From an uncultured Synechococcaceae cyanobacterium (GTDB lineage: Bacteria; Cyanobacteriota; Cyanobacteriia; PCC-6307; Cyanobiaceae), in contig CACBBE010000003.1 of the NCBI GenBank assembly GCA_902537395.1, positions 1 through 64,000 on the forward strand: a stretch of 64,000 nt of DNA, in the 5' to 3' direction. Below are positions 9,006 to 19,745 of the stretch, in pieces. Below the pieces are notes generated by a model. It saw nothing but the letters and a program-made list of their open reading frames with translations. It made no database searches and was not told the DNA's origin. The translations under genes were made by a program, and so were the position numbers. How positions within the stretch are numbered: position 1 is the stretch's first letter; every line of letters begins with the position of its first letter.

Positions 9006-11915
9006 ATGACATCCAAATTTGGGTCCGATTTGTTTATAGATAGACATCTTGGGTTAGGAGATAATGATGAAAGAATTATGCTGAACAAGCTTGGTTTTAA
9101 TAATATTGATCAATTTATAAATCAAGTTATTCCTGAAGATATTCAGCTTAAAGATAAATCTTCAGAAATATTGCCCCAAGGTTGTTCAGAAATTGAGGCT
9201 TTAAATGAGTTAGAAGAGATTGCGAAGAAAAATATAAAAATGAGATCACTAATAGGCCTTGGTTATTATGACAATCACATGCCTAAAGTAATCCAAAGAC
9301 ATGTTCTTGAAAATCCAAGATGGTACACGTCTTATACTCCATATCAAGCAGAAATTGCACAAGGAAGATTAGAAGCTCTTTTTAATTTTCAGACTATTGT
9401 TTGTGAACTAACAGGATTCCCCGTAGCTAATGCATCTTTGTTAGATGAGGGTACTGCTGCTGCAGAAGCTATGGCCATGAGTTTTTCCGCAAGAAAAAAT
9501 AAATCTTCAAAAGTTTACTTAGTGGAATCAAACGTTTTTGATCATACTTTTAATGTTCTACAAACCAGAGCAAAACCTTTGGGAATATCCTTAAAACGCT
9601 TTACTCAAATCAACTTTCCTAATCATGATGATGTTTTTGGAATATTGTTGCAATTACCCGGAAAAAATGGACAATTGTATGATCCTACATTCTTAATATC
9701 CCAAGCACATAGATCAGAAATTATTGTAACGGCATGTATTGATCCACTCGCACAAGTTTTAATTAAACCAATTTCTGAATTTGGTGTTGATGTTGCAGTT
9801 GGTAGTATGCAAAGATTTGGGGTTCCAATGGGTTTTGGCGGACCCCATGCAGCTTATTTTGCCTGTAGCGAAAAATATAAAAGGCTGATACCTGGAAGAA
9901 TAGTTGGGCAAACTCTCTCTAAAAATGGAGAAAAGTCTCTAAGATTAGCACTGCAAACAAGAGAGCAACATATTAGAAGGGAAAAGGCCACTAGTAACAT
10001 TTGTACTGCTCAATCTTTGTTAGCTATAATTTCATCTTTTTATGCTATTTATCATGGACCTTCTGGATTAACGCAAATTGCTAAGAGATTAGTGGAGTTG
10101 AGAATAAATTTAGAATCATGTTTAGTGGATTTAGGTTTTGATATTCCTGATGGGATTAGATTTGATAGTGTTGATGTTTATTCTAGGCACTCCCAAAGCA
10201 TCCATAATGAAGCTCTAAAAAATGGGTATAACTTAAGAATTTTGCCATTGGGATCAACTATTGAAAATTCAACTGGCTTTGGGATCTCTTTAGATGAGCT
10301 TAGTAATGAAAAAGAAATTAAAGATATTTTGACTTTCATAGCAAACGTTATAGAAAAAAAAGAAGATCTAGAGCATATAAAATTTAATAAAAGATTTCAT
10401 CTTGAAAGTTTAGCTTTGAGATCCAGTGAATGGATGCAGCAAGATATATTCACAAATTACCAAAGTGAAACAGAATTAATGAGATATATATTTCGACTTG
10501 CTGAAAAAGATTTTTCTTTGGTAGATGGAATGATGCCTTTGGGAAGCTGCACCATGAAGTTAAATTCTGCAGCAGAATTAAATCCAGTCTCTTGGGCTAA
10601 TTTATCTGCCATTCATCCTTTTTCTCCACTAGATCAATCTAAAGGATATTCAAAAATAATATCTGACCTAGAAAAATGGATAAGTGATATTGTCGGTTTA
10701 AAATCAGTTTCTTTTCAACCAAATGCAGGTTCTCAAGGCGAGTTTGCAGGTTTATTGGCAATAAATTCTTATTTTGAATCAAAAGGCGAACTTTCAAGAA
10801 AAAAATGTTTAATTCCTAAAAGTGCTCATGGAACAAATCCTGCTAGTGCAGTTATGGCAGGTTTTGATGTGTTAACTGTTGAATGTGATGACGAAGGAAA
10901 TATTGATTTTCAAGATTTGTCGATCAAGGTCAAGAACTTTGATAACCAAGTAGGGGCTCTTATGTTGACTTATCCCTCTACTCATGGAGTTTTTGAATTA
11001 CAAATCAGAAAGATATGTGATTTAATCCACTCTGTTGGAGGATTTGTCTATTTAGATGGAGCAAATTTGAATGCGCAGGTTGGATTATGCAAACCCGGAA
11101 ATTATGGTGTTGATGTTTGTCATTTGAACTTACATAAAACATTCTGCATTCCACATGGAGGTGGTGGTCCAGGAGTAGGTCCAGTTGCTGCATCAGAAAC
11201 TTTAAGCCCATTTCTTCCTACTCATTCTCTAAAGGATAATAATTTATCTAATAGTTCTAATTACGTATCTTCCGCCAAGCATGGGAGTGCAAGTATCCTT
11301 CCAATAAGTTGGATGTACATAAAAATGGCTGGTCTTAGTGGTTTAAGAAAAGCAACTTCGCATGCAATTTTATCTGCAAATTATATTGCGTATTCTTTGA
11401 AGAATAAATTCAAGATTCTTTATAAAGGAAAAAATAATTTTGTCGCACATGAATGTATTTTAGATTTTAGAGATTTAAAATCTAAAACTGGTTTGAGTGT
11501 AAATGATTTAGCTAAACGATTAATAGATTATAGTTTCCATGCCCCAACTATAAGTTGGCCTGTTCCAGAGACCATAATGATAGAGCCTACTGAAAGTGAA
11601 AGTTTGGTTGAATTGGATAGATTTTGTGAGGCTATGCTTTTGATTGGAGAAGAAATCAGCGAAATAGAAAAAAATATTGAATTAAAGAATAATAATGTAA
11701 TAATTAACGCTCCCCATACGCTTAAAGAGTTAATTGCTGATAATTGGCAATATCCTTATTCAAAAGAAAAAGCTTCTTTTCCCTATAAAACTTCAACATC
11801 TATTAAGTTTTGGTCTTCAGTTTCTAGGATCAATAATGCATATGGCGATCGCAATTTAATTTGTTCTTGCAATATAAATCAAGGAGAGACTTTCGAAGAA
11901 AAAAAATGTGCGTAA
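9006..11915 (+). CDS. gcvP: Glycine dehydrogenase (decarboxylating), P protein
   Basis: 969-aa single-chain GcvP; DEGTAAAEAM; HLNLHKTFCIPHGGGGPGVGP. Confidence 0.97.
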   Translation: MTSKFGSDLFIDRHLGLGDNDERIMLNKLGFNNIDQFINQVIPEDIQLKDKSSEILPQGCSEIEALNELEEIAKKNIKMRSLIGLGYYDNHMPKVIQRHVLENPRWYTSYTPYQAEIAQGRLEALFNFQTIVCELTGFPVANASLLDEGTAAAEAMAMSFSARKNKSSKVYLVESNVFDHTFNVLQTRAKPLGISLKRFTQINFPNHDDVFGILLQLPGKNGQLYDPTFLISQAHRSEIIVTACIDPLAQVLIKPISEFGVDVAVGSMQRFGVPMGFGGPHAAYFACSEKYKRLIPGRIVGQTLSKNGEKSLRLALQTREQHIRREKATSNICTAQSLLAIISSFYAIYHGPSGLTQIAKRLVELRINLESCLVDLGFDIPDGIRFDSVDVYSRHSQSIHNEALKNGYNLRILPLGSTIENSTGFGISLDELSNEKEIKDILTFIANVIEKKEDLEHIKFNKRFHLESLALRSSEWMQQDIFTNYQSETELMRYIFRLAEKDFSLVDGMMPLGSCTMKLNSAAELNPVSWANLSAIHPFSPLDQSKGYSKIISDLEKWISDIVGLKSVSFQPNAGSQGEFAGLLAINSYFESKGELSRKKCLIPKSAHGTNPASAVMAGFDVLTVECDDEGNIDFQDLSIKVKNFDNQVGALMLTYPSTHGVFELQIRKICDLIHSVGGFVYLDGANLNAQVGLCKPGNYGVDVCHLNLHKTFCIPHGGGGPGVGPVAASETLSPFLPTHSLKDNNLSNSSNYVSSAKHGSASILPISWMYIKMAGLSGLRKATSHAILSANYIAYSLKNKFKILYKGKNNFVAHECILDFRDLKSKTGLSVNDLAKRLIDYSFHAPTISWPVPETIMIEPTESESLVELDRFCEAMLLIGEEISEIEKNIELKNNNVIINAPHTLKELIADNWQYPYSKEKASFPYKTSTSIKFWSSVSRINNAYGDRNLICSCNINQGETFEEKKCA

Positions 11916-12045
11916 AGGACTAGCATCCTACTATTTAGTTAGTTATTATCAGTGAGAATAAAAATTTAATATTTTCTTATAGAATTTTTTTAAATTTTTT
12001 TATTACAATAATCGAGCATCAAATTTTTTTGGGGTATTTGAAGCT

Positions 12046-12294
12046 ATGTCCAAAGATTTTAAATCTGGTAAAGTTAAGCATCTGCCGGTTAAGAACGTCA
12101 ACTTACCAAATTTTGCTAATAATATTTCAGGAAATAACCTAAATATTTGTTCTATTGAGGGAACTAATGTTATAAGAGTACCTTTTGGTAAAAAATTCTC
12201 AAAGAAAAAAAGGCCTGAAAAGAATCAAAATATAGCTACACTAATACTTCCTTTAAGTTCGTATGGCAGTCCTACGCCTCCACACGTAGCATAA
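12046..12294 (+). CDS. Small hypothetical protein (82 aa)
   Basis: ATG ORF in an otherwise unexplained gap, ending 7 bp before the convergent glycosyltransferase; no family recognised. Confidence 0.5.
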   Translation: MSKDFKSGKVKHLPVKNVNLPNFANNISGNNLNICSIEGTNVIRVPFGKKFSKKKRPEKNQNIATLILPLSSYGSPTPPHVA

Positions 12295-12301
12295 TTAACA
12301 T

Positions 12302-13435
12302 CTAATCTATTTCTTTGAGAGTATTTGCATAATAATTTTGCAGTTGTAATGTTGCTTGATTCCAATCCCATTTTTCTGCTTCGTATCGTGCCTCTTTACT
12401 CATAACTTCTCTATTATCTTCGTTCTCTAGAATTTTTTTTGTCGCATCAATCAAACTCTGTTTCCCATTATCTTTTTCATCAGGATCATATAAACAACCA
12501 TTAATCCCATCGCTAATAATATCTGGAATTCCACCTTTGTTGGCTCCGATCACCGGACATCCCGCTGCCATTGCTTCTAGTAAAACTAACCCAAGTGTTT
12601 CTGTACTAGATGGAAATAAAAATATATCTCCTGAGGCATAGGCGCTAGCAAGTTCATGGCCAGATAAATATCCTATGAAATTAGTCTTGGTATTTTCGAA
12701 GATTTTTTCAAGCTGGTTTCTATATGGTCCGTCACCTACAAGTGCTAAGCAAGCATTAGGGATACTCTCTAAGACTGGTTTAATTCTTTCAATTTGTTTT
12801 TCTGCGGATAATCTTCCTACATAAATCAATAAGTACTTAGCGTCGTTAAATTCCCCAAATAATTTTTTTCTCATTTTCTCACTTCTCAAGTCTGGGCGGA
12901 AACTGTGCGTGTCTACTCCTCTTTGCCATAGAGCTGTCCTTTGAATACCTTTATCATTTAATTCATTTACCATAGCGGTGGATGTACATAAATTTAACAA
13001 GGCTTGATTATGTGCTGCTTTGAGTAATTCCCATAAAAGTGGCTCTAACATACCCATACCGTAATGTTCTAGATATTTCGGGAGATGAGTATGGTAACTG
13101 GCAATTAAAGGAATATTATTAGTTTTCGCCAACCATATGCCACCTAAGCCAAGTACAGCTGGATTAACAACATGTATCAAATCTGGGTTAAATTTTTCTA
13201 ACTTATCTGAAACTGCAGGACCTGGTAGACCAAGTTTCAACTCTGGGTATAAGGGTAATGGCATTGCAGCAACTCCAACTACAGTTGCGCCCATATATGA
13301 TTCTGGACACCCCTCTGGACAAAAAATTATAACTTCATCACCATTTTTTATTAAAAATTCAATCGTTTTGGTCAGTCTTGTGACTATGCCGTCAACTTTA
13401 GGTAAAAAAGTTTCACTAAACAATGCAATTTTCAC
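12302..13435 (-). CDS. sqdX: Glycosyltransferase family 4, sulfoquinovosyldiacylglycerol synthase
   Basis: GT4 signature (ETFLPKVDGIVTRL; FPSSTETLGLVLLEAMAAGCPVIG); directly downstream of sqdB. Confidence 0.9.
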   Translation of the reverse strand: MKIALFSETFLPKVDGIVTRLTKTIEFLIKNGDEVIIFCPEGCPESYMGATVVGVAAMPLPLYPELKLGLPGPAVSDKLEKFNPDLIHVVNPAVLGLGGIWLAKTNNIPLIASYHTHLPKYLEHYGMGMLEPLLWELLKAAHNQALLNLCTSTAMVNELNDKGIQRTALWQRGVDTHSFRPDLRSEKMRKKLFGEFNDAKYLLIYVGRLSAEKQIERIKPVLESIPNACLALVGDGPYRNQLEKIFENTKTNFIGYLSGHELASAYASGDIFLFPSSTETLGLVLLEAMAAGCPVIGANKGGIPDIISDGINGCLYDPDEKDNGKQSLIDATKKILENEDNREVMSKEARYEAEKWDWNQATLQLQNYYANTLKEID

Positions 13436-13462
13436 TTTCTTAAGGTAATTATTTCAGAAATT

Positions 13463-14656
13463 TTAATTAGTTTTTATAGCCTCAGCTTGTTGTTTAGTCC
13501 AAGATGAAACACAAGGTATGCGCTTAAGATCACATCTATTGGAGTATTTTTTAGCAACTTCAACAACTTCTTCTAATAAACCATTATCAAGAGTCGTTGG
13601 GTTTAGACCTAGTTCTATAAAGCATTTATTATCAACAATTAGATCATTTTCTACTGCTTCATTCCTTGGATTTGGTAAATAATTAATATCAGCACCTGTT
13701 AGAGACGCAACTTTTTTAGCTAGTTCTCCAACTTGATGACTTTCTGTCATTTGATTAAAAATTTTAACTCTCTCTCCAGGTTTTGGGGGATTTTCAAGAG
13801 CAAGTTGTACACACTTTACAGAGTCTTTTATGTGAATAAAGGCTCTTGTTTGCCCACCTGTACCATGAACACTTAATGGATATCCAATCGCAGCTTGCAT
13901 TAGAAATCTGTTTAGAACAGTTCCATAATCTCCGTCATAGTCAAATCGGTTTGTTAATCTAGGATCTTTTAAAGTTGCGTCTGTATTCGTTCCCCAAACA
14001 ATTCCTTGATGAAGATCAGTAATCCTTACAAGATCATTTTTGTTGTAGTAAAGAAATAATAATTGATCTAAAGTTTTAGTCATATGGTAAACACTTCCTG
14101 GACTTGCAGGGTGTAATATTTCTTCTTCAAAGCGGCTTCCATCTGGTTGTGGAACTTCAACTTTTAAATAACCTTCTGGAATTGTTGCACCTCTATGTGA
14201 TCCATATCCGTAAACTCCCATTGTTCCTAAATGTACAACATGAATATCTAAATTACTTTCTACTATTGCAGCAAGAAGGTTATGGGTGCCATTAACATTA
14301 TTATCTACCGTATATCTTTTGGTAAAACTAGATTTCATCGAATAAGGCGCTGCTCTTTGTTCTGCAAAATGGATCACGGAATCTGGATTTTCATCAATGA
14401 GCAAATTTAGTAATTTTTGATATTGTTTAGAGATATCCATGTTAAGAAATCTCATAGGCTTACCTCCAATTTCTTCCCACGCAGAAAGTCGTTCTGTTAT
14501 CGAAGTAATTGGAGTTAAAGATTCTACCTCTAGATCAATATCAATTTTCCTACGACTTAAATTGTCGACAATAATTACATCATGATTTTGCTCTGCTAAA
14601 TTCACCGCACAAGGCCAACCGCAAAAACCATCTCCACCTAGAACAATAACTTTCAC
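13463..14656 (-). CDS. sqdB: UDP-sulfoquinovose synthase
   Basis: MKVIVLGGDGFCGWPCAVNLAEQNHDV; SDR-extended fold, SqdB motifs. Confidence 0.95.
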   Translation of the reverse strand: MKVIVLGGDGFCGWPCAVNLAEQNHDVIIVDNLSRRKIDIDLEVESLTPITSITERLSAWEEIGGKPMRFLNMDISKQYQKLLNLLIDENPDSVIHFAEQRAAPYSMKSSFTKRYTVDNNVNGTHNLLAAIVESNLDIHVVHLGTMGVYGYGSHRGATIPEGYLKVEVPQPDGSRFEEEILHPASPGSVYHMTKTLDQLLFLYYNKNDLVRITDLHQGIVWGTNTDATLKDPRLTNRFDYDGDYGTVLNRFLMQAAIGYPLSVHGTGGQTRAFIHIKDSVKCVQLALENPPKPGERVKIFNQMTESHQVGELAKKVASLTGADINYLPNPRNEAVENDLIVDNKCFIELGLNPTTLDNGLLEEVVEVAKKYSNRCDLKRIPCVSSWTKQQAEAIKTN

Positions 14657-14818
14657 TCAGAACTCCAGAATTAATAGATTCATAATATATTTATTAAATT
14701 ACTACAGTGTGCTTCCAATTTGCGAAAAAACATTGTAAATAGTTTCAAATCTTCTTTCTTAATACCATAAATAAATGAATAAGTTTTTCTCTTTTTAAAC
14801 TTTGCTAAATGAAGAGAA

Positions 14819-15613
14819 TTAGATAGATATGTTTTTTTCCGGTGAACTTGCTACTGCAAAGTCTTGTTTTTTAATTCTTCCTGCCAGAAAAGCTTGTCTG
14901 CCAGCTTTTACACCATAATTTATCGCTTGAGCCATTAGAGGAGGATCTTCAGCTTGTGCTATTGCACTATTGATTAAAACTCCATCAGCGCCAATTTCCA
15001 TAGCTTGAGAAGCTTCGCTAGGCACCCCAATTCCTGCGTCAATTATTACGGGCACTTTTGCATTCTCAATAATTATCCCTATATTTGATAAATTTAACAA
15101 ACCTTGCCCGGAGCCTATAGGCGAACCCAATGGCATTACAGTTGCACAACCTATTTCTTCTAGTCTTTTTGCAAGAATAGGATCAGCATTGATATAGGGA
15201 AGTACAACAAAACCCTTTTTTATTAAAATTTCGGCTGCTTTAATGGTTTCTATTGGATCTGGTAGTAAATACTTTTTGTCAGGAATAACTTCTAACTTCA
15301 CAAAATTATTTTCTTCTTGCCCAGACAATTTTGCAAGCTCTCTCCCCATAATTGCTATCCTCACTGCCTCATCAGAATTAACACAACCAGCTGTATTAGG
15401 AAGCATCCAGTACTTTTTCCAGTTGATCTTTTCGAGCAAATTTTCTCCGGTCTGATCATTTTTAATCCTTCTAACAGCGACGGTTATAATTTCTGTTTCA
15501 GAATTTGACAAACTTTCTACCATATCTTGAGTAGATTTGTATTTGCCAGTACCTAACATTAATCTACTGGAAAATTGTTTTCCACCAATTAATAAAGAAG
15601 AATAATTTTCCAT
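14819..15613 (-). CDS. thiG: Thiazole synthase
   Basis: [42 protein letters not shown]. Confidence 0.95.
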   Translation of the reverse strand: MENYSSLLIGGKQFSSRLMLGTGKYKSTQDMVESLSNSETEIITVAVRRIKNDQTGENLLEKINWKKYWMLPNTAGCVNSDEAVRIAIMGRELAKLSGQEENNFVKLEVIPDKKYLLPDPIETIKAAEILIKKGFVVLPYINADPILAKRLEEIGCATVMPLGSPIGSGQGLLNLSNIGIIIENAKVPVIIDAGIGVPSEASQAMEIGADGVLINSAIAQAEDPPLMAQAINYGVKAGRQAFLAGRIKKQDFAVASSPEKNISI

Positions 15614-15615
15614 AT

Positions 15616-16173
15616 TTAGAATCCTTTATCTTTAATACCTTTGTAAGGTTTATAATTAATTCTTTTTTCTAACTCCTTACTTTTTTTAATTGCTGTTTTG
15701 TTTTTTGGATCTATCACCAAAACCTTTTGATAAGTTGCATATGCTAAGTCGTACTCAAGTAAACGTTGTTGTGCTGATGCGAGGTTATTTAGAGCTATAG
15801 GATATTCTGGGAGTGATTTTAATGCATAGTTATAGTGTTTAATTGCTTTTTTGAATTTATTTTGAGCAGCATAAGAGAATCCTAAAGCATTATTTATTAT
15901 CGCTTTGGCTTCATCAGGTTCATTTTCATAATTTTCAATTGCCTTTAAAAAAGTTTTAGTTGCTTCAGAATATAATCTTTTTTTAATCTGAATAGACCCA
16001 AATTCATATAGTTCTGTAGCTTGATTGAGAGAATCTAAACCTTTCTGCTCGAATTTTACTAAATTTAATTCTTCACTTCTTGTTTTTAGAAATTGTCTGA
16101 ATACAAAAATAGAAATTATTATTAATACAACAAAAAGAATTATTAAATAAGATTGAAAGGAAGATAATTCCAT
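15616..16173 (-). CDS. TPR-repeat protein, Ycf37-like (photosystem I-associated family)
   Basis: N-terminal TM helix plus TPRs ([39 protein letters not shown]); gene context. Confidence 0.75.
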   Translation of the reverse strand: MELSSFQSYLIILFVVLIIISIFVFRQFLKTRSEELNLVKFEQKGLDSLNQATELYEFGSIQIKKRLYSEATKTFLKAIENYENEPDEAKAIINNALGFSYAAQNKFKKAIKHYNYALKSLPEYPIALNNLASAQQRLLEYDLAYATYQKVLVIDPKNKTAIKKSKELEKRINYKPYKGIKDKGF

Positions 16174-16211
16174 TATTTAAATTTACTTTGCTAAATTATA
16201 TTCTTTTTTTA

Positions 16212-16556
16212 CTAACTAACGGAAGAAACAATTTTTTCAAAACATTTAGGATCGTTTAAGGCTAATTGAGCAAGCATTTTTCTATTAATGATAATTTGTG
16301 AATTTTTCATGCCATTTATCAACTTGCTGTAGTTTGTTCCATTTATCCTGGCAGATGCGTTAATTCTAGAAATCCAAAGTCTTCTAAAATCTCTTTTTCT
16401 TCTTCTTCTATCCCTATAAGCATTACAAAGAGCTTTCATCACTCTTTGGTTTGCGGTTCTGAAAAGATTTTTGTTGCCGCCTCTAAAACCTTTTGCAAGA
16501 TTTAAGATTTTGTTTCTTCTTTTTCTGGCTATGTTGCCTCTTTTTACGCGTGCCAT
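16212..16556 (-). CDS. rplT: 50S ribosomal protein L20
   Basis: [26 protein letters not shown]. Confidence 0.97.
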   Translation of the reverse strand: MARVKRGNIARKRRNKILNLAKGFRGGNKNLFRTANQRVMKALCNAYRDRRRRKRDFRRLWISRINASARINGTNYSKLINGMKNSQIIINRKMLAQLALNDPKCFEKIVSSVS

Positions 16557-16587
16557 GAATATCTAATAAAAAAAGTTGGTTAAAGAT

Positions 16588-16785
16588 TTATGCGTATGGA
16601 ATCATTAATTTTACATTATCAGCATCTCTTTCATCAACTACTGCTTTTGTTGAGAGATGTCTTTTTAATTTTGAGCTTTTATGATCAAGTAAATGATTAT
16701 GGAAAGCTCTTCTTCTCATGAATTTTCCCGTCGCTGTAGCTTTAAATCTTTTGGCAGCTGATTTACGAGTTTTTAGTTTAGACAT
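16588..16785 (-). CDS. rpmI: 50S ribosomal protein L35
   Basis: [36 protein letters not shown]. Confidence 0.97.
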   Translation of the reverse strand: MSKLKTRKSAAKRFKATATGKFMRRRAFHNHLLDHKSSKLKRHLSTKAVVDERDADNVKLMIPYA

Positions 16786-16876
16786 TTAAGTCAAATGTGT
16801 TTAATTAGGATAATCTAAACCTTTATACGCATTGGTGCAAATTAAAGTTTTTAATTGATAAGGAAAATTCTAACTT

Positions 16877-18415
16877 ATGAAACTTAAATTTTCTTTTTTA
16901 AACTTATTTTTAGGTTGTATTTCTCTTTTATTAATAAACATAAAATTTACCTTAAATATAAAAGGAGAAGAATTGCAAAAGTTTGAACTCAATAATGAAA
17001 TTAAAAAAGGAAAATTTTTAATTGGTTTGAAGCAATATTTAGGCGGGGAGAATGACAGTTTTTCAAAAAAAAAGAATATCAATTTTATCACTGATAAAGG
17101 TTTTTTAAACCTGATATCCTCCAATGGTATTAAACATAAATCAAAACAGATTAATATAAGCTGGGTTGATATACCCATTAAAAATCCAAAAACAATAGAA
17201 AGAATTGTTTTTGGTCCTTTTGCTAGCTATGAATCAGCAAAAAAACAAGCAGAGAAACTTAAAAATAAAGGATTTGAGACGACTGTTGCTTACCCTAAAT
17301 ATTGGGAAGTATGGATTCCATTTGAAGATAATTTGCCAGAGTTTGAATTAAAAAATAAGATTTCCAGAAAAATAAAAAATTTTCAAATTACTCCTGTTCT
17401 TAGAAATGAATATAGTGCTATCAAACTCGAAGGACCTATTTATATTTACGCTCAAGAGGAAATAAAAATAAATGGAGTCAATTTTGGTAAAAATTTTTAT
17501 TTATTAAAAGATTCATATGGAACTTGGACATTAGTTCAAAAAATTGAATTTGACGACTATTTGGCAGGTGTTTTGCCATATGAAATTGGACCGAATTCTC
17601 CTTTAGAAGCACTAAAGGCTCAAGCAGTTATTGCAAGAACTTGGGGGATATTTAATTCTGATAGATTTAGAATGGATAAATATCATTTATGTATAAGCAC
17701 TCAATGTCAAGTTTATAAGCCTTCTAAAATTTCAAATAAAAACGTACAAAAAGCTATAGAAGCAACTTCAAATTTAATTCTCACTTATGAAAATAAACCA
17801 ATCAATGCCTTTTACCATGGTTCTAATGGTGGAGTATCTGCTACTGCAGGCGAGTCTTGGCAAATTCAAGATTATTCTTATTTCAATTCAATAATTGATG
17901 GTTCTAAATTTTTAAATAAAAATTTTAAACTACCAATTACAAATGAATCTGATTTAAATAATTTTTTAGATTTTGATAAAGAACAGTTTTATGGGAGTAA
18001 TCATTCTCTTTTTAGATGGAATAAGAAAATTTCTAGTCTTGAAATTAAAGAAAAGTTAATTAAAAACAAACTTATAAATATTAATGAAGATGTTTTGGAT
18101 TTAAGTTCTATTGAACGTGGATCTAGTGGCAGAGTGACAAAATTGGAAATACAAACGGACCAAGGAAATAAATCAATTGTTCTTGTCAAAGATGATATTC
18201 GACGGGTATTAAATTTTATACCTAGTAATTTGTTTACTATTAATAAATTAAATGATGATTTTTGGCTTTTGAGAGGAGGAGGCTTCGGTCATGGTGTAGG
18301 TTTATCTCAGTCAGGAGCAATTGAAATGGCTAAATTAGGATTCTCTTATGAACAAATATTGAATCATTACTATCGAGATGCAAAACTGAAAAAATTTGAG
18401 ATATTGTCTCAATGA
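16877..18415 (+). CDS. SpoIID/LytB-domain protein
   Basis: LEALKAQAVIARTW; FYHGSNGG; GGGFGHGVGLSQSGAIEMAKLG. Confidence 0.9.
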   Translation: MKLKFSFLNLFLGCISLLLINIKFTLNIKGEELQKFELNNEIKKGKFLIGLKQYLGGENDSFSKKKNINFITDKGFLNLISSNGIKHKSKQINISWVDIPIKNPKTIERIVFGPFASYESAKKQAEKLKNKGFETTVAYPKYWEVWIPFEDNLPEFELKNKISRKIKNFQITPVLRNEYSAIKLEGPIYIYAQEEIKINGVNFGKNFYLLKDSYGTWTLVQKIEFDDYLAGVLPYEIGPNSPLEALKAQAVIARTWGIFNSDRFRMDKYHLCISTQCQVYKPSKISNKNVQKAIEATSNLILTYENKPINAFYHGSNGGVSATAGESWQIQDYSYFNSIIDGSKFLNKNFKLPITNESDLNNFLDFDKEQFYGSNHSLFRWNKKISSLEIKEKLIKNKLININEDVLDLSSIERGSSGRVTKLEIQTDQGNKSIVLVKDDIRRVLNFIPSNLFTINKLNDDFWLLRGGGFGHGVGLSQSGAIEMAKLGFSYEQILNHYYRDAKLKKFEILSQ

Positions 18416-18442
18416 AAGTTAAGTAATTTTAAATTCACTTTT

Positions 18443-19744
18443 ATGAAAAAGGGTTTTTATAAAAATCGAAGATTGAAGTCGTTTATATTTCTTAGTGCTT
18501 GTTTTTTAGTAGCTTTTATTCCTCATGCTTACAATATCGAAAATTTCTTTTACATTATATTGATTCTTTCTTTTGTGATTGTTTTTTACGGTTTAATAGT
18601 TATTTCTAGAAATTTCAAAAGGAAGAACGTTTTAAATACTGTAGGCAGAAGAATTAGCAATAAAGAGTTACCTGTGCTTGATATTTTAGTCGCAGCTAGA
18701 GATGAAGAGAATGTCATAGCACGATTAGTTGAAAGATTATTTAGTTTAGATTATCCAACAAAAAAATTAAATATTTACATAATCGATGATGGTAGTTCTG
18801 ATAAGACGCCTTTAATTTTAGATCGATTATCTAGACAATATGACAAGCTAAAAGTCGTAAGTCGTTCTCCAAACGCCGGCGGAGGAAAGTCAGGAGCTTT
18901 GAATTATGCTTTGAAGTTTACTCATGGCGAATGGATATTAGTTTTGGATGCTGATGCTGAATTAAAACAAGATTCTTTGATAAGGTTATTTAGTTTTGTA
19001 GACGAGGGTGATTGGTCTGCAGTTCAACTAAGAAAATCAGTAACAAATGTAAGTAAGAATTTTTTAACTTCATGTCAGTCAATGGAGATGGCTATGGACG
19101 CAATCTTTCAATATGGAAGATTATCAGTTGCTGGAGTTTCTGAGTTAAGGGGAAATGGCCAATTAATTAAGAAAGAAACATTATTGGCATGTGGTTCTTT
19201 TAATGAAGATACAGTTACAGATGATCTTGATTTAAGTTTAAGATTATTATTATCAAAATCTAGAATTGGAATCTTATGGGATCCTCCAGTTATGGAGGAA
19301 GCAGTTGAGAATTTAAATGCTTTATTAGCGCAAAGGCAAAGATGGGCAGAGGGAGGTTTGCAAAGATTCTTTGATTATGGACATCAATTATTTACTAAAA
19401 AAATTGATTATTTGCAGAAATTTGATTTAACTTACTTTTTCATCTTGCAATATGCACTACCAATCATTTCTATTTTTGATTTACTTTTCAGTATTGCATT
19501 ATTAGATTCACCAATTTACTGGCCTATTTCATTCACAGCTTTTATGTTATCTGGAATTGCTTTTTGGTACGGTTCTTCTTGTAAAAGCGAAGTACCTGTA
19601 TTGCAAAAAAGCAATTTTTTGATGGTATTTGTATCGGTTTTTTATTTATCACATTGGTTTTTAGTAATACCTTGGGTAACTATAAAGATGGCTATTTTTC
19701 CCAAAAAGATACTCTGGCGAAAAACTCTTCATACTGGAGTTTAA
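18443..19744 (+). CDS. Glycosyltransferase family 2, membrane-associated
   Basis: DILVAARDEENVIARLV; LVLDADAE; QRQRW motif; hydrophobic N- and C-termini. Confidence 0.9.
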   Translation: MKKGFYKNRRLKSFIFLSACFLVAFIPHAYNIENFFYIILILSFVIVFYGLIVISRNFKRKNVLNTVGRRISNKELPVLDILVAARDEENVIARLVERLFSLDYPTKKLNIYIIDDGSSDKTPLILDRLSRQYDKLKVVSRSPNAGGGKSGALNYALKFTHGEWILVLDADAELKQDSLIRLFSFVDEGDWSAVQLRKSVTNVSKNFLTSCQSMEMAMDAIFQYGRLSVAGVSELRGNGQLIKKETLLACGSFNEDTVTDDLDLSLRLLLSKSRIGILWDPPVMEEAVENLNALLAQRQRWAEGGLQRFFDYGHQLFTKKIDYLQKFDLTYFFILQYALPIISIFDLLFSIALLDSPIYWPISFTAFMLSGIAFWYGSSCKSEVPVLQKSNFLMVFVSVFYLSHWFLVIPWVTIKMAIFPKKILWRKTLHTGV

Positions 19745-19745
19745 C

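Noticed and set aside
17069-17079. A9 run in the SpoIID-like gene as a second slippage site
   Set aside because: No SD-like element or biological rationale; long A-runs are common background here, as also seen in asd.
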